This document shows, piece after piece, positions 8,201-17,699 of a stretch of 64,000 nt of DNA. How positions within the stretch are numbered: position 1 is the first letter of the stretch; each line of letters opens with the position of its first letter. This stretch comes from CAWARU01 sp963805795 (lineage in GTDB: Bacteria; Pseudomonadota; Gammaproteobacteria; UBA6186; Azoamicaceae): positions 1,612,001-1,676,000 of the forward strand of contig CAWDVG010000001.1 in NCBI GenBank assembly GCA_963805795.1. Reading direction: 5' to 3'. The notes beneath the pieces were generated by a model. That model was not told the origin of the DNA. It searched no databases and worked only from the letters and a program-made list of their open reading frames with translations. The translations under genes were made by a program, and so were the position numbers.

Positions 8201-10991
8201 GTTATCTTTAGCCCCCGATGTAAAAGATGCATTCGCATTTTTGAAAGAATTCATTAATCATACAGCACCATTCACTTTCAGTGAAAACCATAACGAGCAT
8301 TATGGCTTATTCCCAGATAATAATGATCCCAATTTTGATGATTTGGCAGGCCCTTATGAATGTGCAAACAAACCCAAAATAGGATCTCGCTTTGGAAATT
8401 ATCGTGTTTTGCTTAATTGTACAACACAAACATACATCAAAATCAGGTTGCCCCTTAAATTTATTCAGAAAGAAATCAAAACCCTTAAAAATAAATGTGC
8501 TGTAGAATTATCATTACCGCATAGACCTAGCTTAAAAGATACCAAAGCATTTAAAGCGTTTTTATATATTTTTGGCGCAAAATGGCAACCTGTTAATCTA
8601 CTTACCATTAGCCAAATGGAAATGGAAAATATTTTATCTGACTTAAATAATAGTACTATTAAAGTATTACAATTCCTAAAAAGATTTGTTTTAAAGAAAA
8701 TTTCTTATTTAGGCAAACATTATGGCAGTGATTCTCAAAACCTATTGGCCCCCTTTAGAAATGTAAATGGCTATTCTGGTACCCATATGAATAAAGATAC
8801 CTATCATGATCGTTTAACGACCCATATGGCCCCAGGCGTGGATGGGAAGACTATTTTCATTTTATACCATAAAAACAAGCATTCAATTAAATTCGTGGAT
8901 GGCAATAATTCTGAGCAATTATTAAAAGATCTAAGTGACAGGATGGATCTCGGTCAAGCCAACGCCTTAATCGATGTGGGCGCCTTATTTAAAAATATAA
9001 CCAATAAAAAATTAGCCTTGGCTATTTTAAATATGAATCGATTTAAACAGGGTCCAAATAAAATTAGAGCAGTCATTTATTTTTCTGGAGATAATTTGTT
9101 CATATTAAAAGAAGGTCAGACAAAAGCTACTGCTTATTTTCAACATGATATTCCACCCGAGCAATGCTTTACTTACTATGATCAACGCCACTGTACAGGA
9201 ACCGATATTGTACAATCTACAACCGCACTTGCTTGGGTAACACTTAATAAAAATATTTTATTAAGAGATCTTCTTCAGGGTCCTTGGCGAATGCGTGGGC
9301 TGGACCGGGCACAAACCATTATGATATTAATGCCGAAAGAAATGGATAGTATTGTTAGAAATACACTTAATATTAAAAGCGTAGAAGAATGGTGTATTGA
9401 ATTGCTCGCTAAACCCATAGAAACCAAACATTGCATTAGTCTCATTCTAGAGTATTTAGGCTCTTCTTTTGAAGCAAATGCTGGTCATCCATTAGATATC
9501 CTCGATTTAGTATTATATTCTTCTATTAATTGCACGAGTCATATGCCGCGCAATAATTTGCTGTCAGTCAAACATAAAATGCGCGATCTTGTTTTACAAA
9601 CCTGTGACGGCATATTAAACCATATCCCACTAAAACATCATAGACATCCTGATCTAGCCCCCTTGTATTCCTTGTATGAATCTATTGTAGAAGATGCACC
9701 CTATAAACAATTTGGAATGTTAGAACAAGATTTGGATGTAAAGGATATTTTACAACAGTATAAATTAAAACTCCTTGCCCCCTTTGCCTTGCTCGTCCGT
9801 TTACCAGAGAACTTCATCTCGCAACAAATTCTGAGTATGGTTGGGAAATTAGACGCAATCATTCAGAAGGCTTTATCACCTAATCTTAGTATGTTGCCAG
9901 ATAGAATGACCATGCGAAGTGAAGCTGCTGACAATGCAACAATAGAATTTACCACAACAGAAACGGTTGAAGTGCAAATGGATCAAGAGACTGCAGTGAA
10001 TTATTATGATCAAAATAAACATAAACAAGTTGCACTTTATGTGCCCTGGAAAGAATCCCATAATATTTTTAATAGTCGTCAATTTTTTATTGATAATAAA
10101 GTTTATTCATTTGTAGCGTTGATAGGTAGCGCAGCTGTTCTGAAATTTCTTACCCCTACCTGCCTACTCTATGGTACCCATAATTTTTTTGTTACCACAA
10201 CCCAACCGCAAGCATTTGATTTTCATCAAAAAGATTTTGATTTCATGATGATACGACAACCCATCAATATAGCGGATACTTATCAATTTATTTTATTATG
10301 CGCTAAAGAAGCTGATAAGCTTCGTTCACTTCTCATCCAAGATAAAACAACTCCTATAAATCCTAAAGGAAGTCGAAATGTGAATGTTTGCCTGTATCAT
10401 ATGCGCCTAGGAGTAGTACAACAAGGGCGCAACCCCATTAACATTGCCGCTATGGAAAAACCCGATACTTTTAAAATTTTGTTGCTGAAATTAAAATGGC
10501 TAGGCGCAACATTTATATATACTAGAACAGAGATAGAATTATTATTTTCATTATTGACCAGGCCTGAATTTCTGTCGCACGCTGAAATAGTTGAAATTGA
10601 AACTTTTTTTAAACAAGTGATTTTAGGCCATAAACCTGAGCTGCAAAAAGAATACGAAAATACCGTATTGGCAAGCGTATTCAACGAGGCATTACAGTTG
10701 GTAGCTGCAAGAGAAAAAGTAGCCGCTGCGAAAGAACAAGAAAAAGCAGAAAAAGAAGCATTCTTTACTCCTATCTTTAATAGTATGCTTAAATCTAAAA
10801 AGAGACCCGACAAATCCGATATGGCTGCAGCAGCATCTGCGTTACAATACCATAAATCAAATGATTGTAAGGGCTTCGATCATAATAAAAAGCATACTCT
10901 GAACGATGATGATGATCCCGATGTTAAAGGTATTTTTAAATGGAAAAGTTCCGCAAATTCGATGATGACTGCGAACGGTATATTTAAATAA
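5190..10991 (+). CDS. Giant putative effector/ATPase, C-terminal part (1933 aa), DUF3638/DUF3645-like P-loop region
   Basis: This frame overlaps the upstream one by 50 bp in a different phase and probably continues the same protein. It carries a helicase-like NTPase core: a Q-motif-like LRKDQVENLDKLL, a Walker A (QMIMGSGKTKVLLPL, GSGKT at 691-695), a Walker B-like MMDEVD (874-879), a RHCTGTDI motif (1333-1340) and GPWRMRGLDRAQT (from 1364). This series matches the DUF3638 plus DUF3645 pair known from large fungal and protist proteins and from some amoeba-associated bacteria. A Lys/Glu/Ala-rich coiled coil lies near 1820-1850. An ATG opens the frame, but no ribosome site of its own is obvious. 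Deleting one A from the A6 run joins both parts into a single reading frame. Function is unknown; ATP-dependent remodelling is a guess. Confidence 0.8.
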   Translation: MQATNPIQVLLPNYNHRFDIITKSKRTLFSSIEWPSFFISKNQFVPLLKTKARYLFLENLAGEKMVLLFSDSVYSFKMDSHGELQSHSIISNIKLAYAYLISNKIRSAKKILLEKCIKLSKYSKVEIGALVHLLETSHDACITLVTFYVLFENLSYYSPKTIKSDLLDENAEIHTIILQNFEKYFSATEKYKTNLAIDFQKKISKCFSKLCHLLSIKEASPLLTLNLDRLRLKAEEKLNQATQDNIVCNIKFDESRFNSDCQGLSNPFKTAVHYEQTSFLSRNATHDYPFIRTAYEKMQQKQLSNYNEYMYYKEKLEFLDDTHFLIPILRVLYQLSLKLGPLGNILGIQPAFELPPFDELLDIDIDSTDNDKILSLINKWTAIHNHALGLVAAKKYPTQLPYTLPAILSVNKPAAVVLNACPISNFNSNLNITSVLKNEPLPIPKEVAEDLLKRIAITAASFNDKLTKRELNRIHQDIINFAATYKKDKITIAKEGFIPLLSHLQGHSENYAKQLKTMEDAILQLINKIPSNETEIPIRLKIKSGDYLLKQSIQELIPLYLQKDKTLYQKENACLTDAEINSLDKSITEFLLVATEKQRIERAIKCAESFKDYITGTKKIANEEEVKKKIEDFYFELTSTRSYKDNIVLHPEYLVFEYHNNFLLRKDQVENLDKLLNDKNQQENVLQMIMGSGKTKVLLPLTAYKRANGLNLSIIMLPENIFPTISRILQLECQKMFDRKAVHINWDGDSVKSLKQIYHQLKHVGPQKAFLIMTDKEMHLFMLKFRELQLQYKNLGKYLKKCRIESILSDDNPSHSSEIDTDSSLDSSSDDEVDSEKNMNIAMPKKNKNKIDLEMKLVTYRKIFALLKKLGYLMMDEVDTSLNHLHEVHVSSSDLIKINSDRIDLTVFLYETLLTDNQICNKMSFDFFDSNNQNSLLFTPSRYQNIKPHFVKQLIEKIKTEEHESSILKDLKTLLCAQDKIFNETAIDYLLEDKTKSDLFTHRLLSLAPDVKDAFAFLKEFINHTAPFTFSENHNEHYGLFPDNNDPNFDDLAGPYECANKPKIGSRFGNYRVLLNCTTQTYIKIRLPLKFIQKEIKTLKNKCAVELSLPHRPSLKDTKAFKAFLYIFGAKWQPVNLLTISQMEMENILSDLNNSTIKVLQFLKRFVLKKISYLGKHYGSDSQNLLAPFRNVNGYSGTHMNKDTYHDRLTTHMAPGVDGKTIFILYHKNKHSIKFVDGNNSEQLLKDLSDRMDLGQANALIDVGALFKNITNKKLALAILNMNRFKQGPNKIRAVIYFSGDNLFILKEGQTKATAYFQHDIPPEQCFTYYDQRHCTGTDIVQSTTALAWVTLNKNILLRDLLQGPWRMRGLDRAQTIMILMPKEMDSIVRNTLNIKSVEEWCIELLAKPIETKHCISLILEYLGSSFEANAGHPLDILDLVLYSSINCTSHMPRNNLLSVKHKMRDLVLQTCDGILNHIPLKHHRHPDLAPLYSLYESIVEDAPYKQFGMLEQDLDVKDILQQYKLKLLAPFALLVRLPENFISQQILSMVGKLDAIIQKALSPNLSMLPDRMTMRSEAADNATIEFTTTETVEVQMDQETAVNYYDQNKHKQVALYVPWKESHNIFNSRQFFIDNKVYSFVALIGSAAVLKFLTPTCLLYGTHNFFVTTTQPQAFDFHQKDFDFMMIRQPINIADTYQFILLCAKEADKLRSLLIQDKTTPINPKGSRNVNVCLYHMRLGVVQQGRNPINIAAMEKPDTFKILLLKLKWLGATFIYTRTEIELLFSLLTRPEFLSHAEIVEIETFFKQVILGHKPELQKEYENTVLASVFNEALQLVAAREKVAAAKEQEKAEKEAFFTPIFNSMLKSKKRPDKSDMAAAASALQYHKSNDCKGFDHNKKHTLNDDDDPDVKGIFKWKSSANSMMTANGIFK

Positions 10992-11242
10992 ACGATACTC
11001 TAAATATTATCAGAGACATCATAATCCTCTTTTATTATTTTCATATCTGGCAATGTCTGAATTAACTAATTATAATGTGCATATACACTCTCCAGTTTCA
11101 TCTATTTTACGTGGGCCATAGGAACAATATCCTTTTTCAATTATCCAAAATAATAAGAGGCGTATTATATGAACTCTAGTTTTTAGATCAAATTTTACAT
11201 CACTCAATAACTTAATTGAATCAATTAAAGGAGAAAAACAAT

Positions 11243-11803
11243 ATGCCAGTATTTATTCCTGCTGCCATAGCTGTCGGTAGTACCATCATTAAAGTAGCTA
11301 TTGCTGGATCCTCCATAATTGCTAATGCTGTCACTGCTACGGTTGGTGCTTTGCCAGCAACAGCCTCTGCTGTCATATCCAAAGGAGTTGCAGCAGTCGT
11401 CCATGCTACACCAGAAGGAGTTAAAAATTTTATTACCGGCATCGGTGACAAAATAGTGCATGCAGGAGAAAAACTGCAAGAGCTTTCCGATCAATACAAA
11501 TCAAAAGAAGATAAACCTGAAGAAAATGTTGTGGACCCCGCAAGCAAAGCAAATGATGAGGCAGAGTATACTACTAGCACAGCTGAGGATTGGCAAAACG
11601 CAACCGAGGATTATGAAAAATGCCAAGTTTCAAATTCACAGGATCCCAGTATTCCATCGAGTACGCCACAACAACAAATTACAGCTTCAAGACAATCTTC
11701 ATTGATAGGAGCAGCACCCGAACCAGCACCCAAAACTCCTGTTATAGATGCTGATAGCGATTTATCCAAAACTACAAAAATAAGTCCTAAAGGACCTAGT
11801 TAA
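11243..11803 (+). CDS. Small hydrophobic-then-polar protein of unknown function (186 aa)
   Basis: The start is the ATG at 11243, preceded by AAAGGAG at good spacing. A TTG 27 nt upstream would read through that ribosome site and is unlikely. Residues 1-60 are rich in Ala, Ile, Val and Gly (for example VGSTIIKVAIAGSSIIANAV) and could form one or two membrane-inserting or amphipathic helices. The rest is polar, acidic and Pro/Ser/Gln-rich, probably disordered. I do not recognise a family. It stands alone on the plus strand after the giant gene, about 250 bp away, so it probably has its own promoter. A membrane-active secreted protein is possible, but nothing here proves it. Confidence 0.7.
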   Translation: MPVFIPAAIAVGSTIIKVAIAGSSIIANAVTATVGALPATASAVISKGVAAVVHATPEGVKNFITGIGDKIVHAGEKLQELSDQYKSKEDKPEENVVDPASKANDEAEYTTSTAEDWQNATEDYEKCQVSNSQDPSIPSSTPQQQITASRQSSLIGAAPEPAPKTPVIDADSDLSKTTKISPKGPS

Positions 11804-11804
11804 C

Positions 11805-11885
11805 TATAAGAAAAAAGGAATAGATATTAATACGATTGCTATCGCAACAGATTTATCTAAAACTGAAATTGAAAAATTGGTTTGA
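11805..11885 (+). pseudogene. C-terminal remnant of an Rpn/PD-(D/E)XK family transposase-like protein
   Basis: Directly after the preceding stop codon there is a stop-free stretch encoding YKKKGIDINTIAIATDLSK followed by TEIEKLV and a stop. This resembles the C-terminal tail of Rpn-family recombination nucleases (G-D-I--IA--TGLS--EIE-L). There is no start codon and no upstream homologous sequence, so only the last 26 codons survive. The identification rests on a short motif and is tentative. Confidence 0.45.
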
Positions 11886-11889
11886 ACTA

Positions 11890-13101
11890 TTAAGCATCGA
11901 AATCCGACACTAATACTGCTTCTTTTGGCTTTCTATTCGGCGCCCATTGCATTAATCTTGTTAAAATAATCACTAATGCAGAATTCCCGACCACATTACC
12001 AACGGTAATGAAAGAATCAAAAAGAATAAAGATGGACCCCATAAAAGCCGACATCTCGGTGGTAAAACCAAAGGTTTTTTCAAAAATCGGTAATAAAATC
12101 CAAATGGTCCCACAAGGGACACCTGGCACAGAAAATTTTGCCACCATAAATAACAAGGCAAAAATAAAGTACTGCGGAAAGGTTGGTAAACTATGACCAA
12201 AAGTTAATAAGACAGCCATCGCTAAAATAGGAATAGCAACACTATCGCCAATCATATGCGTATTCGCCGTGGCAGGAATAATGGCTCTTGATAACTCAGA
12301 GTTTCCCGTGTTCTTTTCTGCAACCGCAATCGTAACGGGCATGGTTGCTAAACTGGACATGGTACTAAAACCTAAAATACCTGCTGGCAATACATTCCTC
12401 ATATAAGACAACCAAAGTCTTGGCCTAAAATTGGCAGCAATACCAAACATCAACACCAAATACAAGAAAAGCCCTGATATCATTAATATAATAATGGGAC
12501 CATAACTGTGTATTACCCTCTGTAACACGCCTTCATGATCCATCTTAAGAAGAAATCCTAAAGCAAACAAAGGCAGTAATGGAATAAATAACTTTTTCAA
12601 AAATAATGTAACATAATGATTGGCTTTGTTAGCCAATTCCACCGGCTTTTGATAAGGTAAAAACGAAAATAGCAACCCCAGTACTAAGCCCAACAGTAAA
12701 ACTATATCATTGGAAATTAAAGTCGGTAAATGTGTTCCCCATAAAGGCTCTAGTACAGTTATATTAGAGGTATTCTGTTCCGGTGCCAAACCAACAAAAG
12801 AAAGCCCAACAACCCCAATCCCATAAGAAGCAAGAATCGATAGGAAATTAGATAGGCAAACAGCCAGCAACAAAAGAGAAACAAACCGAAAAGCGCGCCC
12901 TTGATTGCTTACCAAACTACTAAAAAGACATACAAAAATAATAATAGGCAAACAAAATTGTAAACCTTCTTTTAAACTTTGACTGATGGCTAAGAAAAAG
13001 GATTTGTAAATAATAGGAAGATATTGGCCTAAAAGTAAACTACCCAAAATGACTAATAGTAACTGAAAAGTTAAATTTTTTAGCAATGCGATATTTCTCA
13101 T
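11890..13101 (-). CDS. Dicarboxylate/amino acid:cation symporter (SDF/DAACS family)
   Basis: About 403 residues with multiple hydrophobic helices and the family signature around GFSTMSSLATMPVTIAVAE (the SS-AT-P hairpin that binds substrate), followed by NTHMIGDSVAIPILAMAV and an NVVGNSALV segment. Proteins of this family (GltP/DctA type) import glutamate, aspartate, serine or C4-dicarboxylates with Na+ or H+ across the inner membrane. Substrate cannot be told from sequence. The ATG at 13101 (MRNIALLKN) is preferred because GGGAG lies 10 nt upstream. Longer versions start inside a repeated sequence at 13151-13174. The gene is downstream of rpoC on the same strand but separated from it by repeats, so it is probably transcribed independently. 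Confidence 0.85.
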   Translation of the reverse strand: MRNIALLKNLTFQLLLVILGSLLLGQYLPIIYKSFFLAISQSLKEGLQFCLPIIIFVCLFSSLVSNQGRAFRFVSLLLLAVCLSNFLSILASYGIGVVGLSFVGLAPEQNTSNITVLEPLWGTHLPTLISNDIVLLLGLVLGLLFSFLPYQKPVELANKANHYVTLFLKKLFIPLLPLFALGFLLKMDHEGVLQRVIHSYGPIIILMISGLFLYLVLMFGIAANFRPRLWLSYMRNVLPAGILGFSTMSSLATMPVTIAVAEKNTGNSELSRAIIPATANTHMIGDSVAIPILAMAVLLTFGHSLPTFPQYFIFALLFMVAKFSVPGVPCGTIWILLPIFEKTFGFTTEMSAFMGSIFILFDSFITVGNVVGNSALVIILTRLMQWAPNRKPKEAVLVSDFDA

Positions 13102-13150
13102 ACTACTTTTTCTCCCAAAAAAACTATTAATCATTATTTTCATTTTTAAT

Positions 13151-13174
13151 TGGCTTGGCAAGCCTTCCCGTTCA
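13151..13174. repeat. Partial copy of the palindromic element found in dapD
   Basis: Positions 13158-13174 are identical over 17 bp to 48396-48412 within dapD, and the neighbouring bases make a short palindrome (GGCTTG next to GCAAGCC) that corresponds to the two ends of the dapD element with its middle deleted. It lies just upstream of the symporter gene. The copy is short, so it should be treated as a probable remnant. Confidence 0.5.
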
Positions 13175-13195
13175 AAGTATACTGTGGGCCTCGCG

Positions 13196-13304
13196 GGGAA
13201 GCGTAGGGGTATAGCTATTGCGGGGCGTCCACCAACAGGATGTTGGTGGAGAGCCTACATGGATGTATCGGCGTCCCCGAAATAGCTATACCCCTACGCT
13301 TCCC
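13196..13304. repeat. Nested palindromic element (24-bp perfect arms with a second hairpin inside)
   Basis: The outer arms 13196-13219 and 13281-13304 are perfect reverse complements (24 bp) and the pairing continues imperfectly inwards through a CGGGGCG / CGTCCCCG block. Inside is a second hairpin of 10 bp (13228-13237 and 13241-13250) with a 3-nt loop. The element fills much of the gap between rpoC and the symporter gene. It is much more GC-rich than its surroundings. It may be a miniature mobile or REP-type element that also serves as the rpoBC terminator, but no T-run follows either arm. Confidence 0.7.
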
Positions 13305-13421
13305 TTTTAATGCCGGTTAGTATTACCAGATAGCAACATGTCAACATAGCAACATAGCTACAATCAAACTATGTAAGCCATTTACATCCATATACGATTA
13401 AGAAAGTTAACTCATTGTACC

Positions 13422-16400
13422 CTAACCCTCAGATGAATTCAAGGCCTCACCTAAGGCTTGTTGCACATCATCCGCTGTCATAGGCTTAAGTGGCTGACTG
13501 GGTTTTTCCTCAGCTAATCGTTCATTACGACGTTGTTCATGATAAGCCAAACCGGTACCTGCAGGAATTAAACGACCCACAATCACATTTTCTTTCAAGC
13601 CACGTAAATCATCACGTTTACCACTGACAGCGGCTTCCGTTAATACACGTGTTGTTTCTTGGAACGAAGCTGCAGAAATAAATGATTCTGTTGCCAATGA
13701 TGCTTTGGTAATCCCTAAAAAAACGGGTTCATATAAGGCAGGCAATTTATTTTCTGCCTGCATTTTTTCATTTACAGCTTTCACTTCGCCCACTTCCACT
13801 TGTTCACCCTTTAAGAAACGTGTATCACCCGAAGAGGTGATAATCACTTTACGTAACATTTGACTCACAATCACTTCAATATGTTTATCGTTAATTTTCA
13901 CACCTTGTAAACGATAAACATCTTGCACTTCATTGACAATATAATTAGCCAAGCGCATCTACACCTAATAAACGTAAAATATCATGTGGATTAGGTGCAC
14001 CGTCGGCAATCATTTCACCACGTTCAACATGTTCACCTTCAAACACACTCACATGACGCCATTTAGGAATCAATTCTTCATGCACTTCACCTTCACTTGG
14101 CGTAATAATTAAACGACGTTTACCTTTGGTTTCTTTACCAAAACTAACAACACCCGAAATTTCTGCCAAAATAGCAGGTTCTTTGGGTTTACTTGCTTCA
14201 AATAAATCAGCAACACGCGGTAAACCACCGGTAATATCTCGTGGTTTTTGAAGTTTCTTGTGGAATACGTGCAATAACATCACCCACGCCTACCATTGCG
14301 CCATCTTCAACATTAATAATGGCATCAACCGGTAAGAAATAATGCGCAGGTAATTGTACCTGCTAAACATAAATCTTTCACCTTTCATCAACCAATTTCA
14401 CCATGGGACGCAATTCTCGCCCACCACTGGCACGTTGTTTAGAGTCAATCACCACTACAGACTTAAACCGGTGACTTCATCGGTTTGACGATTCATGGTC
14501 ACGCCATCAATCAAATCAACGAACTTAATCGTTACCAGCTACTTCAGTAATAACAGGATGAGTATGCGGATCCCAAGTCGCAACTATTTGGCCCGCTTTA
14601 ATTTGTTCCCCATCGGCAACCGATAACACGGCACCATAAGGACTTTATATCGTTCACGTTCACGACCTTGCGCATCAACAATGGTTAATTCACCCGAACG
14701 AGAAACGGTCACAAAATAACCCTTGGCATGTTTAACCAATTTAATATTATGTAATCTAATACGGCCTTTGGATTTCACTTGAACATTGTTTACTGCTGTT
14801 GCTCTAGAAGCGGCACCCCCGATATGGAAGGTACGCATGGTTAACTGTGTTCCAGGTTCACCGATGGATTGTGCAGCAATAACACCCACTGCTTCACCAA
14901 TATTCACCAATGACCACGCGCTAAATCACGACCATAACACAAGGCACAAATACCATAACGAGTTTCACAGGTAATGGCAGAACGCACTTTAACTTTATCA
15001 ACACCTATTCTTTCAATTTATCAACCCAATCTTCATCTAATAAGGTACCATTCAGCAATAACAACTTCATCAGTACCAGGATTCAAAACATCTTCTAATA
15101 ATCACTCGACCTAATACGCGTTCACGTAATGGTTCAACAACATCACCTCCTTCAATTAAGGCGTCATGATTAAACCATTCGTGGTACCACAATCTAATTC
15201 AGTGACCACAACATCTTGCGCTACGTCAACTAAACGACGTGTTAAATAACCAGAGTTTGCTGTTTTTAAGGCAGTATCCGCCAAACCTTTACGCGCACCG
15301 TGAGTAGAAATAAAGTATTGCAATACGTTTAAACCTTCACGGAAGTTAGCGGTAATCGGTGTTTCAATAATGGAGCCATCTGGTTTTGCCATCAAACCCC
15401 GCATACCGGCAACTGACGAATCTGTGCAGCAGAACCTCTCGCACCAGAATCCGCCATCATATAAATCGGGTTAAAGGATTCTTGTTTAACTAATTCTGCC
15501 TTTAGCATCTATCACCATTTCAGTCGCCAATTCTGTCCATCATCGCTTTGGCAACTTGATCATTAGTTCTAGACCAAATATCAATAACTTTATTATAACG
15601 TTCGCCATGGGTCACTAAACCAGAAGCATATTGTGCTTCAATTTCTTTCACTTCATCTTCAGCACGCTCAATAATATCTGCTTTTACTTTCAGGAATCAC
15701 TAAATCATTCAATACCAATGGAAATACCTGAATCGAGTTGCATAGTGAAACCGGTATACATCAATTGATCCGCAAAAATAACGGTTTCTTTCAAACCTAC
15801 TTGGCGATAGCAAGTATTAATAAGCGTAGAAATCGCTTTTTTAGTCATACGTTTGATTAACCAGATTCAAATGGTAAACCTTCAGGTAAAATTTCCGATA
15901 ATAATGCACGCCCAACGGTCGTTTCAACCAATTTGATAGCTCTTAGCTTGTGACCATCATCTTCATCAACGCAGCTGCTGAATACGCACTTTAATTTTGG
16001 CATGCAAATCACACAGCCATTTTCATAAGCACGATGCACTTCATCACATCAGCAAAAATCATGCCTTCGCCTTTGGCATTAATCTGTTCTCGCGTCATAT
16101 AATACAAGACCCAATACCACGTCTTGGATGGAAAATAATAGGTTCACCATTGGCAGGAGATAAAATATTATTGGTCGACATCATCAAAGCACGTGCTTCC
16201 AATTGTGCTTCAAAAGTTAAAGGCACATGAACCGCCATTTGGTCACCGTCAAAGTCGGCGTTATAAGCAGTACAGACTAAAGGATGCAATTGAATCGCTT
16301 TACCTTCAATCAAGACAGGTTCAAATGCTTGAATACCTAAACGATGCAAGGTGGGTGCACGGTTTAGTAAAACAGGATGTTCACGAATCACTTCTTCTAA

Positions 16401-17643
16401 GAATATCCCAAACTTCTGGACCTTCACGCTCCACCATTTTCTTAGCAGCTTTAATGGTAGTGGCTAAACCACGAAATTCGTAATTTACTAAAAATAAATG
16501 GCTTAAATAGTTCCAAAGCCATTTTCTTAGGTAAACCACATTGATGTAATCTTAATGTAGGTCCCACCACGATCACGGAACGACCAGAATAATCAACACG
16601 TTTACCTAATAAGTTTTGACGGAAACGACCTTGTTTACCTTTAATCATATCGGCTAAGGATTTTAAAGGACGTTTATTGGAACCGGTAATGGCTCGACCA
16701 CGTCGACCATTATCTAATAATGCATCAACTGCTTCTTGCAACATACGTTTTTCATTACGCACAATAATATCAGGCGCATTTAAATCTAATAATCGTTTTA
16801 AACGATTATTACGATTAATCACGCGACGATATAAATCATTTAAATCAGAAGTTGCAAAACGTCCACCATCTAAAGGAACTAATGGTCGTAAATCGGGTGG
16901 CAATACTGGCAATACAGTCAAAATCATCCATTCTGGTTTATTGCCAGAATCCAAAAAGGCTTCAATAATTTTAAGACGTTTAGTTAATTTCTTTGATTTT
17001 GTTTCAGAACTGGTTGTTGGCAATTTCTTCACGAATACGTTCAGTTTCTGCTTTCAAAATCAATGCGTTTTAATAATTCTTGAATGGCTTCTGCACCCAT
17101 ACGCGCATCAAATTCATCACCATATTGTTCAATAGCATCTAAATAGGCTTCTTCAGATAACAATTGACCTTTTTCAAGTGGTGTCATGCCAGGATCAACC
17201 ACGACAAAGGCTTCAAAATAAAGAACACGTTCAATATCACGCAAAGTCATATCTAATAACAAACCAATGCGAGAAGGCAAGGATTTTAAAAACCAGATAT
17301 GCGCAACAGGACTTGCTAATTCAATATGTCCCATGCGTTCACGGCGTACTTTAGCTAAAGTAACTTCAACACCACATTTTTCACAAATAACACCACGATG
17401 TTTTAATCGCTTATATTTACCGCATAAGACATTCATAATCTTTAATTGGTCCAAAGATTTTGGCGCAGAACAAACCATCTCGTTCTGGTTTAAAGGTACG
17501 ATAGTTAATCGTTTCTGGTTTTTTAACTTCACCATAAGACCAGGACACGAATCAATCTCAGGTGAAGCTAAGCTCAATACGACTGCGATCAAAATCTTCC
17601 GCTTTGTCGCTTGTCTGACGAATAATGTCAGTAAATCTCTCAA
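13422..17643 (-). CDS. rpoC: RNA polymerase subunit beta-prime, reading frame broken by many one-base indels
   Basis: All major landmarks are present in successive frames: the N-terminal zinc ribbon (CGKYKRLKHRGVICEKCGVE), the bridge to the active site with NADFDGDQMAVH near 16240, LLNRAPTLHRLGIQAFEP, the SIGEPGTQLTMRTFHIGG block near 14840 and a normal C-terminus. The likely start is TTG at 17643, after GGAGAAAC, 56 bp past rpoB. The gene is interrupted by many single-base insertions and deletions between about 14,250 and 17,620, while the protein sequence between them stays highly conserved. An essential gene cannot really be in this state, so the breaks most likely reflect the sequence or assembly. 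Nearly all of them fall at synonymous positions (see findings). The last 180 codons are intact. Confidence 0.9.
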
Positions 17644-17699
17644 GGTAGTTTCTCCGTCATTTCATCTGCTTATCTAAGCCCAATTCATCGACAACTTAA

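Noticed and set aside
11026..11160. Imperfect inverted repeat (CCTCTTTTATTATTTT and AAAATAATAAGAGG) flanking about 100 bp
   Set aside because: The arms are AT-rich with a 2-bp gap and could arise by chance in this sequence; no other copies are seen.
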